This document shows positions 5,413 to 13,257 of a DNA stretch of 13,263 nt, piece after piece. The notes under the pieces are model-generated. The model saw nothing but the letters and a program-made list of their open reading frames with translations. It did no database searches and was not told where the DNA came from. Numbering within the stretch: the stretch's first letter is position 1; the number at the start of each line of letters is the position of its first letter. This stretch comes from Thermoplasmata archaeon. GTDB taxonomy: Archaea > Thermoplasmatota > Thermoplasmata > Thermoplasmatales > Thermoplasmataceae. The translations under genes and the position numbers were made by a program. The stretch lies in assembly GCA_021802165.1 (NCBI GenBank), contig JAKAAU010000011.1:1-13263 (forward strand), in the 5' to 3' direction.

Positions 5413-6863
5413 ATATGGAGAATCTTGATAAAGGTGATATTGCAAGAATAGTTGCCCTGATGGCGTTTGCAGGGACGTTGATTGTTTATGTGGAAACAAT
5501 GATTGTTCCGGCTATTCCTGTATTTATCACTTTTTTTAATACCACATATAACAATGTCTCATGGATTCTCACTGCTTACCTTATTACAGGTACAGTAGCT
5601 GCAGGGATATTCGGAAAACTTGGTGATGTGTTCGGTAAAAGAAAAGTGTTTTTAATTCTTTCATTAATTTATGCAATTTCTGTTTCAATGGGGGGATTTG
5701 CTACAAGCCTTGATGAGTTAATAGCTATAAGGATAATTCAGGGCATTGGATTTGGCATGTACCCTCTGGCTTACGCAATAATCAATGATGTCGTCCCGAG
5801 GTCGAGGCTTGCCCTTGCACAGGGATTAATGAGTGCAACCTTTGCTGTAGGTGCCGGCATGGCTCTGGTTATCGGAGCATATATTACAGAAGCCTATAGC
5901 TGGCAGTGGTCCTATCACGCAATTGCCCCTGTTGCCTTTGCATTATTCATATTATCTTATTTCTTCCTGAAAGACAACACCGCGCCTGCAAAGGAAAAAA
6001 TAGACTTTGCCGGGGTCGCAATAATGGCATCAGGGCTGGTAATGCTCATATTCGGATTGTCGGAGGGAAATACCTATGGATGGCTCTCCCCGCTCATATT
6101 ATTTTCATTCATATTTTCCATTGCTGCATTTTACGCATTTATAAAATATGAACTTGCAAGCAGGTATGCGTTCATAGATATGCATTTATTGAAACGCAGG
6201 AATATATTAATAGCAAATTTTGTCGGGCTACTCACCATGGCAGGCATGTATTTCCTGTTTTTTACTGTTCCAACATTGCTTCAGGACCCTGCCCCCTCCG
6301 GATTTGGAAAATCTATTTTCACATCTGGCCTGATTATGCTTCCTGCAACAATCCTTGCAATGGTATTTGCTCCTGTTGCCGCCAGGGTCACCGATGCCCG
6401 TGGCCCTAAAATTTCCATATTAATCGGCCTTTCAGTCAGTTTTATAGCTTTTATACTTTTGATCCTGGACAGATCAACTATCCTGGATATCATAGAAGCC
6501 GCAACAGTCCTGGGTACCGGTTTTTCCTTTGTCCTGGTGGGCATCATTAATCTTCTATTGATATCAACACCGAAATCAAAATCTGGAGAAGCAACAGGCA
6601 TGAACACAGTATTCAGGGAACTTGGAATGACAATAGCGCCTGCATTGGGCGGAACATATGAAACAATGTATTCAGTCAGGGTAATAATAGGATTAATACC
6701 CTACAGATTCAATGGATTGCCGTTTATTCCAATTACCTATGGATTCCCATCCGCTACAGCCTATAATTTTACCTACATCACAGGTATAATATTCCTCCTG
6801 TTTGCAGTGCTGCTAACTACCCTTATAGTGGAGAAAAAAGGTGATAATAATGAAAATATATAA
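5397..6863 (+). CDS. MFS efflux transporter, 14 TM (DHA2/EmrB-QacA type)
   Basis: A 488-residue integral membrane protein with about 14 predicted helices, the size and topology of the DHA2 drug:H+ antiporter group. Motif A follows TM2 (GKLGDVFGKRKVFL). A proline- and glycine-rich stretch in TM4-TM5 (QGIGFGMYPLAYAIINDVVP, then VGAGMALVIGAYI) stands in for motifs B and C. SWQWSYHAIAP marks the entrance to TM6, as WRW.F does in EmrB-like proteins. It should export small hydrophobic compounds or metabolites using the proton gradient; the substrate is unknown. It is the first gene of an operon, overlapping the next gene by 14 bases. An operator-like dyad covers its start. The ATG at 5397 is given, but the in-frame ATG at 5415 fits the TATA spacing better. 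Confidence 0.9.
   Translation: MSNKTYMENLDKGDIARIVALMAFAGTLIVYVETMIVPAIPVFITFFNTTYNNVSWILTAYLITGTVAAGIFGKLGDVFGKRKVFLILSLIYAISVSMGGFATSLDELIAIRIIQGIGFGMYPLAYAIINDVVPRSRLALAQGLMSATFAVGAGMALVIGAYITEAYSWQWSYHAIAPVAFALFILSYFFLKDNTAPAKEKIDFAGVAIMASGLVMLIFGLSEGNTYGWLSPLILFSFIFSIAAFYAFIKYELASRYAFIDMHLLKRRNILIANFVGLLTMAGMYFLFFTVPTLLQDPAPSGFGKSIFTSGLIMLPATILAMVFAPVAARVTDARGPKISILIGLSVSFIAFILLILDRSTILDIIEAATVLGTGFSFVLVGIINLLLISTPKSKSGEATGMNTVFRELGMTIAPALGGTYETMYSVRVIIGLIPYRFNGLPFIPITYGFPSATAYNFTYITGIIFLLFAVLLTTLIVEKKGDNNENI
6840..6844 (+). promoter_or_regulatory. Shine-Dalgarno site of the surface-protein gene
   Basis: GGTGA, complementary to the archaeal 16S 3' end, lies five bases before the ATG at 6850 and inside the 3' end of the exporter gene. 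It selects the ATG at 6850 over the in-frame GTG at 6841, which is part of this site. Confidence 0.7.
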
Positions 6864-8208
6864 AAAATTAATAACTGGATTTATAGTTTTATCTATGGTA
6901 ATGCTTGCTATCGGCGCATCTGGATTAATGTCTTCAGGTGATGCAATACACAATAAAACTGCACCGGCAACGGTTGCAAACAATGAGCTTACAGTGACTT
7001 CTGTATCATGGTTTGCTCCTAATTCAACTGAATTGCCATCACCTGGAAGCAATGGCATACCACTTTATGTCACATTTGAATCCTACACAAATATTGAAAA
7101 TGCTAATGTGTCCATGAATCTGTCCGCCTATAAATCACCATTTACATATGCTTACATAAACGGCCCGGACAAAAACGTGCGCACATACAATCGGATTCCT
7201 GAAATTCAGGCAGGGCACTCATATACAATAATGCAGCTGGTTAATATAAGTAAAAACGCCAGTGGATCTTTCTATGATGAAAACATAAGCTATGATAATA
7301 CCACAATGTCAGGGAACACAGTGTTCACAATTCCTGTTGGGAAACCGGATGTAAGCGTGATATCGTATACTACAAACCCGCCGGTAATCTATCAGAACGA
7401 GAAATTCATTAAATTAACAATTTATACAGAAAATACAGGTACATCTGCGATGAAGAATGTGAATTTCAATATAACGTCCATGGATTACAACGTTGTATCA
7501 CCGGGAAATTATTCAATTGCATACTATCCTGCCGGAACGTTGATGAATTTCACATTTTATATAAATGCTAAAAATGTTACGGGGACAATTCCTGTATATT
7601 TCCATATTAACAATGTAGTTTATACTATCAATACATATATACATGGAAGTGAAGAGAAAAGTTTAACAGTGGCTGTGGAAAATAAGAACCTGGTTTCCGA
7701 TACAAAAAAACAACTTCTGACATTTTATCTGAACAATACGGGGAATAAGGTATATAGAGACCTTGAGATACATATGCTTTCGCCCGGTGTTTTATCCATA
7801 CACGTATCATCATCAAATCCACTTGGAGCACTTACTGCAAATAATGTAACATTTGCACAGCTCCAACCAGGGCAGAGCATTAAGGTAACCTACATAATAG
7901 ATACTTCTACCTCCGCTGCCGGAACTTACCCTGTGCAGTTGCTTGTAGAATATCATTTCAATAATACTGCAGAAACGTTCAATAAAGTGTACACTTACAA
8001 CCAGAAAATTGTTCCTACAACAACACAGCAAATAAGCAACACATTAACGGAACCACTATATGCAGGCATGGCAGCACTGATAATCATCATTCTTGGTGCA
8101 ATAGGGGCAGCGGTGCTGCACACAAGAAAGAAAAACAGGAAATCAAAAAATGCTGGCAGTGAAAAAGCTAAAGAGAAAAATAATAATGGTTCCGGGAAGA
8201 AACCATAA
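6850..8208 (+). CDS. Secreted, membrane-anchored surface protein (COG1361/CARDB-like)
   Basis: A 452-residue protein with an N-terminal signal sequence (MKIYKKLITGFIVLSMVML and on to about residue 30). A long beta-rich extracellular region follows, then one TM helix near residues 400-423 (GMAALIIIILGAIGAAVL) and a Lys/Arg/Asn-rich cytoplasmic tail. The ectodomain has tandem immunoglobulin-like units with phrases such as LTIYTENTGTSAMKNV and FYLNNTGNKVYRDLEI. These are typical of the CARDB/NEW3-type S-layer-domain proteins (COG1361) found in archaea. I count 15 N-x-S/T sequons in the ectodomain, suggesting heavy N-glycosylation on the acid-exposed surface. It begins inside the exporter gene with a strong Shine-Dalgarno site, so the two are probably translationally coupled and may act together. 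It could be an extracytoplasmic accessory to the exporter or simply a surface protein; the first is inference. Confidence 0.8.
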   Translation: MKIYKKLITGFIVLSMVMLAIGASGLMSSGDAIHNKTAPATVANNELTVTSVSWFAPNSTELPSPGSNGIPLYVTFESYTNIENANVSMNLSAYKSPFTYAYINGPDKNVRTYNRIPEIQAGHSYTIMQLVNISKNASGSFYDENISYDNTTMSGNTVFTIPVGKPDVSVISYTTNPPVIYQNEKFIKLTIYTENTGTSAMKNVNFNITSMDYNVVSPGNYSIAYYPAGTLMNFTFYINAKNVTGTIPVYFHINNVVYTINTYIHGSEEKSLTVAVENKNLVSDTKKQLLTFYLNNTGNKVYRDLEIHMLSPGVLSIHVSSSNPLGALTANNVTFAQLQPGQSIKVTYIIDTSTSAAGTYPVQLLVEYHFNNTAETFNKVYTYNQKIVPTTTQQISNTLTEPLYAGMAALIIIILGAIGAAVLHTRKKNRKSKNAGSEKAKEKNNNGSGKKP

Positions 8209-8220
8209 ATATTTAAATAT
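8204..8220 (+). promoter_or_regulatory. TATA box of the PadR gene
   Basis: CATAAATATTTAAATAT lies 18-34 bases before the ATG at 8238 and overlaps the stop codon of the surface-protein gene. The regulator thus has its own leaderless promoter in addition to any read-through from the operon. Confidence 0.6.
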
Positions 8221-8237
8221 CCTGGAAATTGGTTTAT

Positions 8238-8735
8238 ATGAACGATTATTCCCTTAGAATACTTTACATCCTGAACCTTGAAGATATGACAGGGTACGGC
8301 CTTTCCAGAAAACTCTATAATTCTGCAACGGGAAAAAATATCTCAAACGGAGCACTGATTCCTGTCTTAAACAGGTTGTTATCGGATAATTTCATAGATT
8401 TTTCCGTTAGAAATGGGAAGAAATATTATCATTTAACAGAAAAAGGGAAAAAATTTGTTGGAAATGTTCTGGACCTTAATGAGGAAGTGCGGGATCAGGC
8501 AATTTTTGATGCCATTGACCGTGAATTCCCATATATAAACGTGTTTACAGATGTTGAGGATTACACATTATTAAAAAATATTATAAAGGATATAGGGCAT
8601 CCAATAATAGAGATAATCCGCCAGGCATTCTACCTGGGAAAGAAGAACGATCAGGAAGGAATAGAGCTAATAAAAACTATGATGGATGAATTGCTTGAAC
8701 GTGCCAAAGAAAGAAATTTACGCAACAATAAATAA
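8238..8735 (+). CDS. PadR-family transcriptional regulator
   Basis: A 165-residue protein with an N-terminal PadR winged helix. TGYGLSRKL (18-26) opens helix 2. ISNGALIPVLNRLLSDNFI (35-53) is the recognition helix region, equivalent to the family GALYPxLxRL. The wing carries GKKYYHLTEKGKKF (60-73). A helical C-terminal part (about 85-165) should form the dimer interface and may sense ligand. The start is the ATG at 8238; the TTG at 8229 would place the TATA box too close. PadR proteins usually repress an adjacent efflux or detoxification gene and are released by the toxic compound. The gene directly follows the exporter and surface-protein pair. The exporter promoter holds an ATGT-N8-ACAT dyad, while I see no copy at this gene's own promoter. 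Confidence 0.88.
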   Translation: MNDYSLRILYILNLEDMTGYGLSRKLYNSATGKNISNGALIPVLNRLLSDNFIDFSVRNGKKYYHLTEKGKKFVGNVLDLNEEVRDQAIFDAIDREFPYINVFTDVEDYTLLKNIIKDIGHPIIEIIRQAFYLGKKNDQEGIELIKTMMDELLERAKERNLRNNK

Positions 8736-8778
8736 TATGGTGTTTCTTGCTATCTGGAAGTCTTAGGCGATATAAATG

Positions 8779-8815
8779 TAAACAGATATAGTTGGGTTCC
8801 ATAACATTCTGTTTA
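8779..8815 (+). terminator. Inverted repeat downstream of the PadR gene
   Basis: TAAACAG (8779-8785) and CTGTTTA (8809-8815) form a 7-bp stem with a 23-base loop, 44 bases after the PadR stop. It may mark the 3' end of the PadR transcript. No T-run follows. Confidence 0.25.
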
Positions 8816-8935
8816 AAGGCAGGATAAAGTACATAACAACTACAGAGAAATAAATTTAGTTAGACCTCCATCGATTTCGCTGCTTAACTTAATCACCAGT
8901 GAAAAATTGCGGGTGCAGGCACCTATTAACAATTA

Positions 8936-8946
8936 TTAAATATAAT
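8936..8946 (+). promoter_or_regulatory. TATA box of the zinc-ribbon/cobalamin operon
   Basis: TTAAATATAAT lies about 19-29 bases before the ATG at 8965 and predicts a transcript starting at or next to that codon. Confidence 0.5.
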
Positions 8947-8964
8947 TTCAATATGGCAATCCAT

Positions 8965-9153
8965 ATGGACGAATACAGGACAACGAAGATATGCCCACAA
9001 TGCGGATCACTGAGAATTAACTGGATTGCAGGGGGCATCGCAGGGCCAGTATACAAATGCGAGGAATGCAATTATGTTGGTGTTTTCGTACTTGAAGTCA
9101 AGCTTAAAGACCTGGAAAAATTCCAGAAAGAAATAAGGGAAGGAAAGAAGTAG
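8965..9153 (+). CDS. Small zinc-ribbon protein
   Basis: A 62-residue protein dominated by a zinc ribbon. The first knuckle is CPQC (Cys10, Cys13) and the second is CEEC (Cys32, Cys35), separated by a short beta hairpin containing WIAGGIAGPVYK. A lysine- and glutamate-rich helix ends it. Such proteins are common, uncharacterised archaeal nucleic-acid or protein-binding ribbons. The ATG at 8965 is chosen because a TATA box sits at leaderless distance; ATG 8953 and GTG 8899 are in frame but would add an atypical cysteine-containing leader. It stops 8 bases before the CbiJ start and so heads the cobalamin operon. The cotranscription may be incidental. Confidence 0.72.
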   Translation: MDEYRTTKICPQCGSLRINWIAGGIAGPVYKCEECNYVGVFVLEVKLKDLEKFQKEIREGKK

Positions 9154-9157
9154 GGGA
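9153..9157 (+). promoter_or_regulatory. Shine-Dalgarno-like site of the CbiJ gene
   Basis: GGGGA overlapping the zinc-ribbon stop codon lies four bases before the ATG at 9162. It is consistent with internal initiation in a polycistronic message. Confidence 0.45.
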
Positions 9158-9161
9158 ATAT

Positions 9162-9914
9162 ATGATTTTGCTTCTTGATGGAACTTCTGACTCAAGGAAA
9201 CTGGGTTCAGAACTTGTATCTGATGGCTATTCGATAATAGCCACTGCAACCACAGAGGAAGGTGCAGAAAAGTTAAAAAAGGAAAATATTCAGGCAATTC
9301 AAGGAAAACTTGATTATGAAACCATTATTTCAAAATGCAGGGAACTTTATATAAATGCCATAATAGATGGGTCACACCCATATGCAGATGCAATGCATGA
9401 AAATGCAATAAATGCATCCATAAAACTTGGAATTCCACTTATCAGATTTGAAAGGGAAATGGTGAAAATAAAAAGTAACAGGATCATATACGCAGATAAT
9501 TATGAAAAAGCTGTGGCTCTCGCCGGAAAAATAGGCAAAAATATTTTTGTGACCACCGGGGTAAGAAATATAGCAAATTATAAGGTGCTTCTTGAGAGCC
9601 ATAATGTCTATTTCCGCGTTCTTCCTGACCCGGATGGAATAAAAGCATTAATTGATATGGGTGTAAGAAGAGCCAGTATTGTTGCAATGGAGGGAAACTT
9701 TACAGAAAGCCTGGACAGGGCAATAATGGAATATTATGAAATTGACACAGTTATTACAAAGGATAGTGGCTTCAATGCTGAACCTAAAATTCTGGCAGCC
9801 CTTTCCCTTGGAATTAATATAATAATTATTTCCAGGAAAAACTATAGCTGGGAGAATACAGGGCATACAACATTAGAAATAACAAAGATTTTAAATCATT
9901 ATGGAATAAAATAG
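9162..9914 (+). CDS. cbiJ: Precorrin-6A / cobalt-precorrin-6A reductase (CbiJ/CobK)
   Basis: A 250-residue protein matching the CobK/CbiJ family along its whole length. GTSDSRKL (7-14) is the N-terminal nucleotide-binding turn. DGSHPYA (69-75) is the highly conserved family signature (usually DATHPYA), followed by RFERE (95-99). TTG (131-133), RVLPDP (152-157), MEGNF (176-180) and TKDSG (199-203) follow in the expected order. It reduces the macrocycle of (cobalt-)precorrin-6A to 6B using a nicotinamide cofactor, in the cytoplasm. The last family motif, usually ending in Arg-Pro, reads SRKNY here, a minor deviation. Three bases separate its stop from the CbiC start, so the two are cotranscribed. 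CbiC and CbiD beside it confirm the pathway assignment. Confidence 0.92.
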   Translation: MILLLDGTSDSRKLGSELVSDGYSIIATATTEEGAEKLKKENIQAIQGKLDYETIISKCRELYINAIIDGSHPYADAMHENAINASIKLGIPLIRFEREMVKIKSNRIIYADNYEKAVALAGKIGKNIFVTTGVRNIANYKVLLESHNVYFRVLPDPDGIKALIDMGVRRASIVAMEGNFTESLDRAIMEYYEIDTVITKDSGFNAEPKILAALSLGINIIIISRKNYSWENTGHTTLEITKILNHYGIK

Positions 9915-9917
9915 GAT

Positions 9918-10517
9918 ATGTCCAGTACTTTTAGCCCGGCAGAAATTTACAGAAGGAGCTTTACCTTTATAAAGGAAAATATGGGGCTTGACAACTCCCT
10001 TAAATCCAGTATAATTACCCGTGTTGTGCATGCCACTGCAGATTTTGAAATTGGAAAATCCATGGTATTCTCATCATCATTTGAGGATTCTTTATCTGCA
10101 ATTGAGAATGGAACTATGGTCATTGCAGATATAAATATGGTTATGTCCGGAATTTCAAGATATAACAATAAAAAATGCTACATTGGGGATAAAGATATTG
10201 CAATGGAAGCAAAACGTACCGGAATTTCAAGGTCGTACCTGTCTATGTCCAGAGCCTGCAGGGATAATCCTGAAGCCGTATATGTTATAGGCGATGCTCC
10301 CACTGCACTGGAAGCATTGATTGATTCCATTGATGCTGGCATATGCTTTCCCAGGCTTGTTATCGGTGTTCCGGTGGGATTTGTCTCCGCCCTTGAAATG
10401 AAATCCAGATTGCTGGCATTTCAGGGAAACTTTATTACAAATTTAAGCAATAAGGGGGGGTCTGCAGTGGCAGCTTCCATATTTAATGCAATGGTCGTGT
10501 ATTTACATGTATATTGA
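9918..10517 (+). CDS. cbiC: Precorrin-8X / cobalt-precorrin-8 methylmutase (CbiC/CobH)
   Basis: A 199-residue protein of normal length for the family. RVVHATADFE (35-44) contains the catalytic histidine (His38) that protonates the ring during migration of the methyl group from C-11 to C-12. VIGDAPTALEAL (123-134) and IGVPVGFVSALEMK (149-162) form the substrate-binding core. KGGSAVAASIFNA (179-191) closes it. The product is (cobalt-)hydrogenobyrinate, the precursor of cobyrinate amidation. The gene follows CbiJ by three bases and its last 11 bases overlap the start of CbiD, a typical operon arrangement. Confidence 0.94.
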   Translation: MSSTFSPAEIYRRSFTFIKENMGLDNSLKSSIITRVVHATADFEIGKSMVFSSSFEDSLSAIENGTMVIADINMVMSGISRYNNKKCYIGDKDIAMEAKRTGISRSYLSMSRACRDNPEAVYVIGDAPTALEALIDSIDAGICFPRLVIGVPVGFVSALEMKSRLLAFQGNFITNLSNKGGSAVAASIFNAMVVYLHVY

Positions 10518-11571
10518 AAATCCTGACAGGACAAACTTGAGGTACGGTTATACCACCGGAGCCTGTGCAACGGCTGCTACCAGGGCAGCATTGATCATGA
10601 TGGTTACAGGGAAAACTGTTGATTATGTTGAGATTAACCTGCCGGCTAAAAAAACTGCCCGCTTTTTAATTGAAAATCCCGAAATATATGAAAATTATTG
10701 CATAGCATCGGTAAAGAAAGATGGGGGGGATGACCCGGACGTTACCACAGGCCTGTATATTTATTCCAGAGTTGAATATTCAGAAAAACCAGGTATAGAA
10801 ATTACCGGTGGTAATGGTGTTGGAGTAGTAACCAAAGAGGGACTGCCAATAAAGCCCGGAAATCCAGCAATAAATCCTGTTCCGCTTAAAATGCTCCGTG
10901 CTGCAGCCACAGAAGTGCTGGAGTCCTATGGAATTCGACATGGGCTGAAAATCACAATATCCGTGCCCGGTGGCGCTGAAGTAGCAAAGAAAACATGCAA
11001 CCCTAAGCTTGGAATTCTTGGAGGAATTTCTATACTGGGCACCAGGGGCATAGTGATACCGTTCTCTGATTCTTCATGGAAAGCCTCAATAGTGCTGGGA
11101 ATCAGGGTTGCTTCCCGCCTGGGTATGGATACTCTCGTTTTCAGCACAGGTGGAAGAAGTGATACTGCAGTGCATAAAATGTTCCCGGATTTTAAGGAAG
11201 AACAGTTCATAGAAATCGGTGATTTCCTTGGCTTTTCTGTAAAACGGGCGGTGGACACAGGAATCAGGAATCTTATAATTGCAGGAATGCCCGGAAAAAT
11301 ATCAAAACTGGCAGATAACAATATGGACCTTCATTCTTCAAAGAGTTCCGTCAATTTTGATTTTCTGGCATCTATCGGGAAAAAAATAGGATATCCAGAT
11401 GAAATTATTTCCAGAATAAGCCATGCAAATACTGTATTGAATGTAATGGAGATAATAAACTATGATAGTATATTCCTAGATGCCATTAAGGAAAGATCCA
11501 TAGAAAACATCAATCAAATTACAGGAAACAAAATTAAAGTAGATATAGAAATTATAAAAAATGAATATTGA
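10507..11571 (+). CDS. cbiD: Cobalt-precorrin-5B C1-methyltransferase (CbiD)
   Basis: A 354-residue protein with the CbiD hallmarks. LRYGYTTGACATAATRAA (11-28) is the family N-terminus. KDGGDDPDVTTG (71-82), GNGVGVVTKEGLPIKPGN (102-119) and AINPVPLKM (121-129) follow. GGISILGTRGIVIPFS (172-187) and FSTGGRSD (212-219) come next. CbiD methylates C-1 of cobalt-precorrin-5B with S-adenosylmethionine and marks the anaerobic, cobalt-early route. The ATG at 10507 is chosen because the conserved LR.GYTTG motif normally starts about ten residues in. The ATG at 10486 would add seven residues inside CbiC with no family support. It is the last gene of the operon, meeting the opposing permease gene after 15 bases. 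Confidence 0.94.
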   Translation: MYIENPDRTNLRYGYTTGACATAATRAALIMMVTGKTVDYVEINLPAKKTARFLIENPEIYENYCIASVKKDGGDDPDVTTGLYIYSRVEYSEKPGIEITGGNGVGVVTKEGLPIKPGNPAINPVPLKMLRAAATEVLESYGIRHGLKITISVPGGAEVAKKTCNPKLGILGGISILGTRGIVIPFSDSSWKASIVLGIRVASRLGMDTLVFSTGGRSDTAVHKMFPDFKEEQFIEIGDFLGFSVKRAVDTGIRNLIIAGMPGKISKLADNNMDLHSSKSSVNFDFLASIGKKIGYPDEIISRISHANTVLNVMEIINYDSIFLDAIKERSIENINQITGNKIKVDIEIIKNEY

Positions 11572-11577
11572 TAATTT

Positions 11578-11584
11578 AAAAAAA
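11578..11584 (-). terminator. Oligo-T terminator of the amino acid permease gene
   Basis: Seven A residues on the plus strand, seven T residues on the minus strand, beginning three bases after the permease stop codon in the 15-base gap to CbiD. Confidence 0.5.
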
Positions 11585-11586
11585 TA

Positions 11587-13257
11587 TTAGTATTCGCCCT
11601 CAACATCCACTTCTTTTGTGGTGTCAAGCAACGCATCGGCAGATATTAAAGCTTCTTTCGGTGCACTCTTTAATCCTATCACGAAGAATATTGCAGCATA
11701 TATTGCAAGAACCACATAGTCAAATGGATATGCTATTATGTTCAACCCTCCGGTTGGTGTTCCGCCTACATAGGAGAGGATTATCATTCCTGCTATGTAT
11801 ACAGGTATCCAAACAGAGTTACGAATATTCAGTCCCATAAAATGCTTTCTGCTGGCCTGGTATATGAATACAACTGAACCTGCAAGCACGGCGCCAAGTG
11901 CGTAAAGTGTTGTTGGGAATGTTGCCCAGTAGATTAAGAAAGTTGCAACTTCAAATGAGACAAAGGCCCATGCCATAGGGTGCGGGATTTTAAATGGCCT
12001 TTCCACATTTGGATACAATCTTCTCAGTACAGGAAGTGAAATTGATGCCACCGCAAAGTTTGCCACTGCCGCGACTACCACGAAATCAACGAGTGCATAC
12101 CATGAAGGCAACGGAAGAAGGAATATAATTGCTAGGACCAGTGCGAGTATCAATGCAAAGTAAGGTGCACCGTGTTTTGTTGTTTTTCTAAATCCTTTAG
12201 GCAGTGCATCCTCTTCTGAATACCCAAATATAATTCTGCTTGCTCCTGTCAGGTATACTCCAAGGGTGCCTCCAGGCGAGAATATGGCAAATAAGAAGAA
12301 TACAACTACCATTCCACCAAGGAGGTCTGCTTCAGCTACGGTCATTCCTGGAATTATATTAGCATGTATAATAGAGGAAAGTGGAGATCCCAGGGCCGCT
12401 ACAAAACTCCAATCTCCTGTCTGTATTCCAAATCCTGCCCAGCTAACTGTCCCTACTATTACCACTGCCATTGCAATATATAAAAGTGATTGTACTGCCA
12501 GTACTGTTCCTATAATTTTAGGCATTGTCTTGCCCGGGTTTTTCACTTCCCCTGCCATATCAGCTACCTGCCTGTAACCGCCAAAGGAAAATAATATTCC
12601 AGAGGCAGGGATTGCGATGAATAAACCGCCAACTGATGGCATGAATCCAGCAAATCCTCCTGCACTGCTCGCTCCTACGAGGCCAGATGTGAAATTGCCC
12701 CAGTGCCATATAAACATTGGAAGTATTACGATAAACGCAACAACTACCCCAATCTTTACCCATGTTAGAACTTTATTGAATTTTCCGAATCTGGCAATGC
12801 CCACCATATTCAATGCAAAGAATCCCAGCAGAAGCAGAATTGCCAGCAGTATTCCATAGCCTGTAAGGACTCCCGTTGTGGAATCATACAGGAATGGGAA
12901 ATATAAAGATGCATATGTTGATACTGCAACAGCTTCTATAGCAGGTATTGTTGCAGCCCAGATAAGAAGCCCCCAACCTGACATAAATCCTCCATATGAA
13001 CCGTATGAGTAATATGCTACCCTTGCACTTATACCCGATCTGGGAAACATTGCTGCATATTCAGCAAATGGAAGTGTTACCAGGATAATGAAAATCGCGG
13101 CAATAATCCATGATATTATAATTGCGGGGCCAGCATATCCTGTTCCACCTGCAGCTGCGAATAGTATACCGGAACCTACTGCTCCGCCCACTCCAAACAT
13201 AATGGCTTCGTGTGTGCTCATTCCCCGTCTCATTCCAGTTTTGGTACGCTTACCCAA
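11587..13257 (-). CDS. APC-superfamily amino acid permease
   Basis: A protein of about 556 residues with at least 12 hydrophobic helices. The first TM segment carries the APC signature (MFGVGGAVGSGILFAAAGG), the unwound Gly-rich helix that binds the amino-acid backbone. FAEYAAMFPRSG follows TM2, as in archaeal and bacterial APC carriers. A further conserved region ASGILFSFGGYRQVADMAGE matches TM6 and its following loop. The C-terminal tail is acidic (TTKEVDVEGEY). It should import amino acids or amines by cation symport or exchange; the substrate is not readable. The start is uncertain. Position 13257 is a TTG, the frame stays open to the window edge, and internal ATGs at 13233 and 13221 are possible. 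The 5' end may therefore lie outside the window. Confidence 0.88.
   Translation of the reverse strand: MGKRTKTGMRRGMSTHEAIMFGVGGAVGSGILFAAAGGTGYAGPAIIISWIIAAIFIILVTLPFAEYAAMFPRSGISARVAYYSYGSYGGFMSGWGLLIWAATIPAIEAVAVSTYASLYFPFLYDSTTGVLTGYGILLAILLLLGFFALNMVGIARFGKFNKVLTWVKIGVVVAFIVILPMFIWHWGNFTSGLVGASSAGGFAGFMPSVGGLFIAIPASGILFSFGGYRQVADMAGEVKNPGKTMPKIIGTVLAVQSLLYIAMAVVIVGTVSWAGFGIQTGDWSFVAALGSPLSSIIHANIIPGMTVAEADLLGGMVVVFFLFAIFSPGGTLGVYLTGASRIIFGYSEEDALPKGFRKTTKHGAPYFALILALVLAIIFLLPLPSWYALVDFVVVAAVANFAVASISLPVLRRLYPNVERPFKIPHPMAWAFVSFEVATFLIYWATFPTTLYALGAVLAGSVVFIYQASRKHFMGLNIRNSVWIPVYIAGMIILSYVGGTPTGGLNIIAYPFDYVVLAIYAAIFFVIGLKSAPKEALISADALLDTTKEVDVEGEY

Noticed and set aside
6841..6849. GTG start at 6841 for the surface protein
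   Set aside because: The GTG is part of the Shine-Dalgarno sequence for the ATG at 6850, which directly begins a standard signal peptide.
8840..8930. Cobalamin riboswitch upstream of the cbi operon, suggested by GGTGCAGGCACC at about 8911-8922
   Set aside because: No B12-box is present, the hairpin is tiny, cobalamin riboswitches are not established in archaea, and the predicted transcript starts downstream of it.
8899..8964. GTG start at 8899 giving an 84-residue zinc-ribbon protein
   Set aside because: The TATA box at 8936-8946 would lie inside the coding sequence, and the added residues are unlike the rest of the compact ribbon.
10926..11321. 131-codon minus-strand frame within cbiD
   Set aside because: Antisense to an intact, strongly conserved CbiD; no promoter and no recognisable protein.
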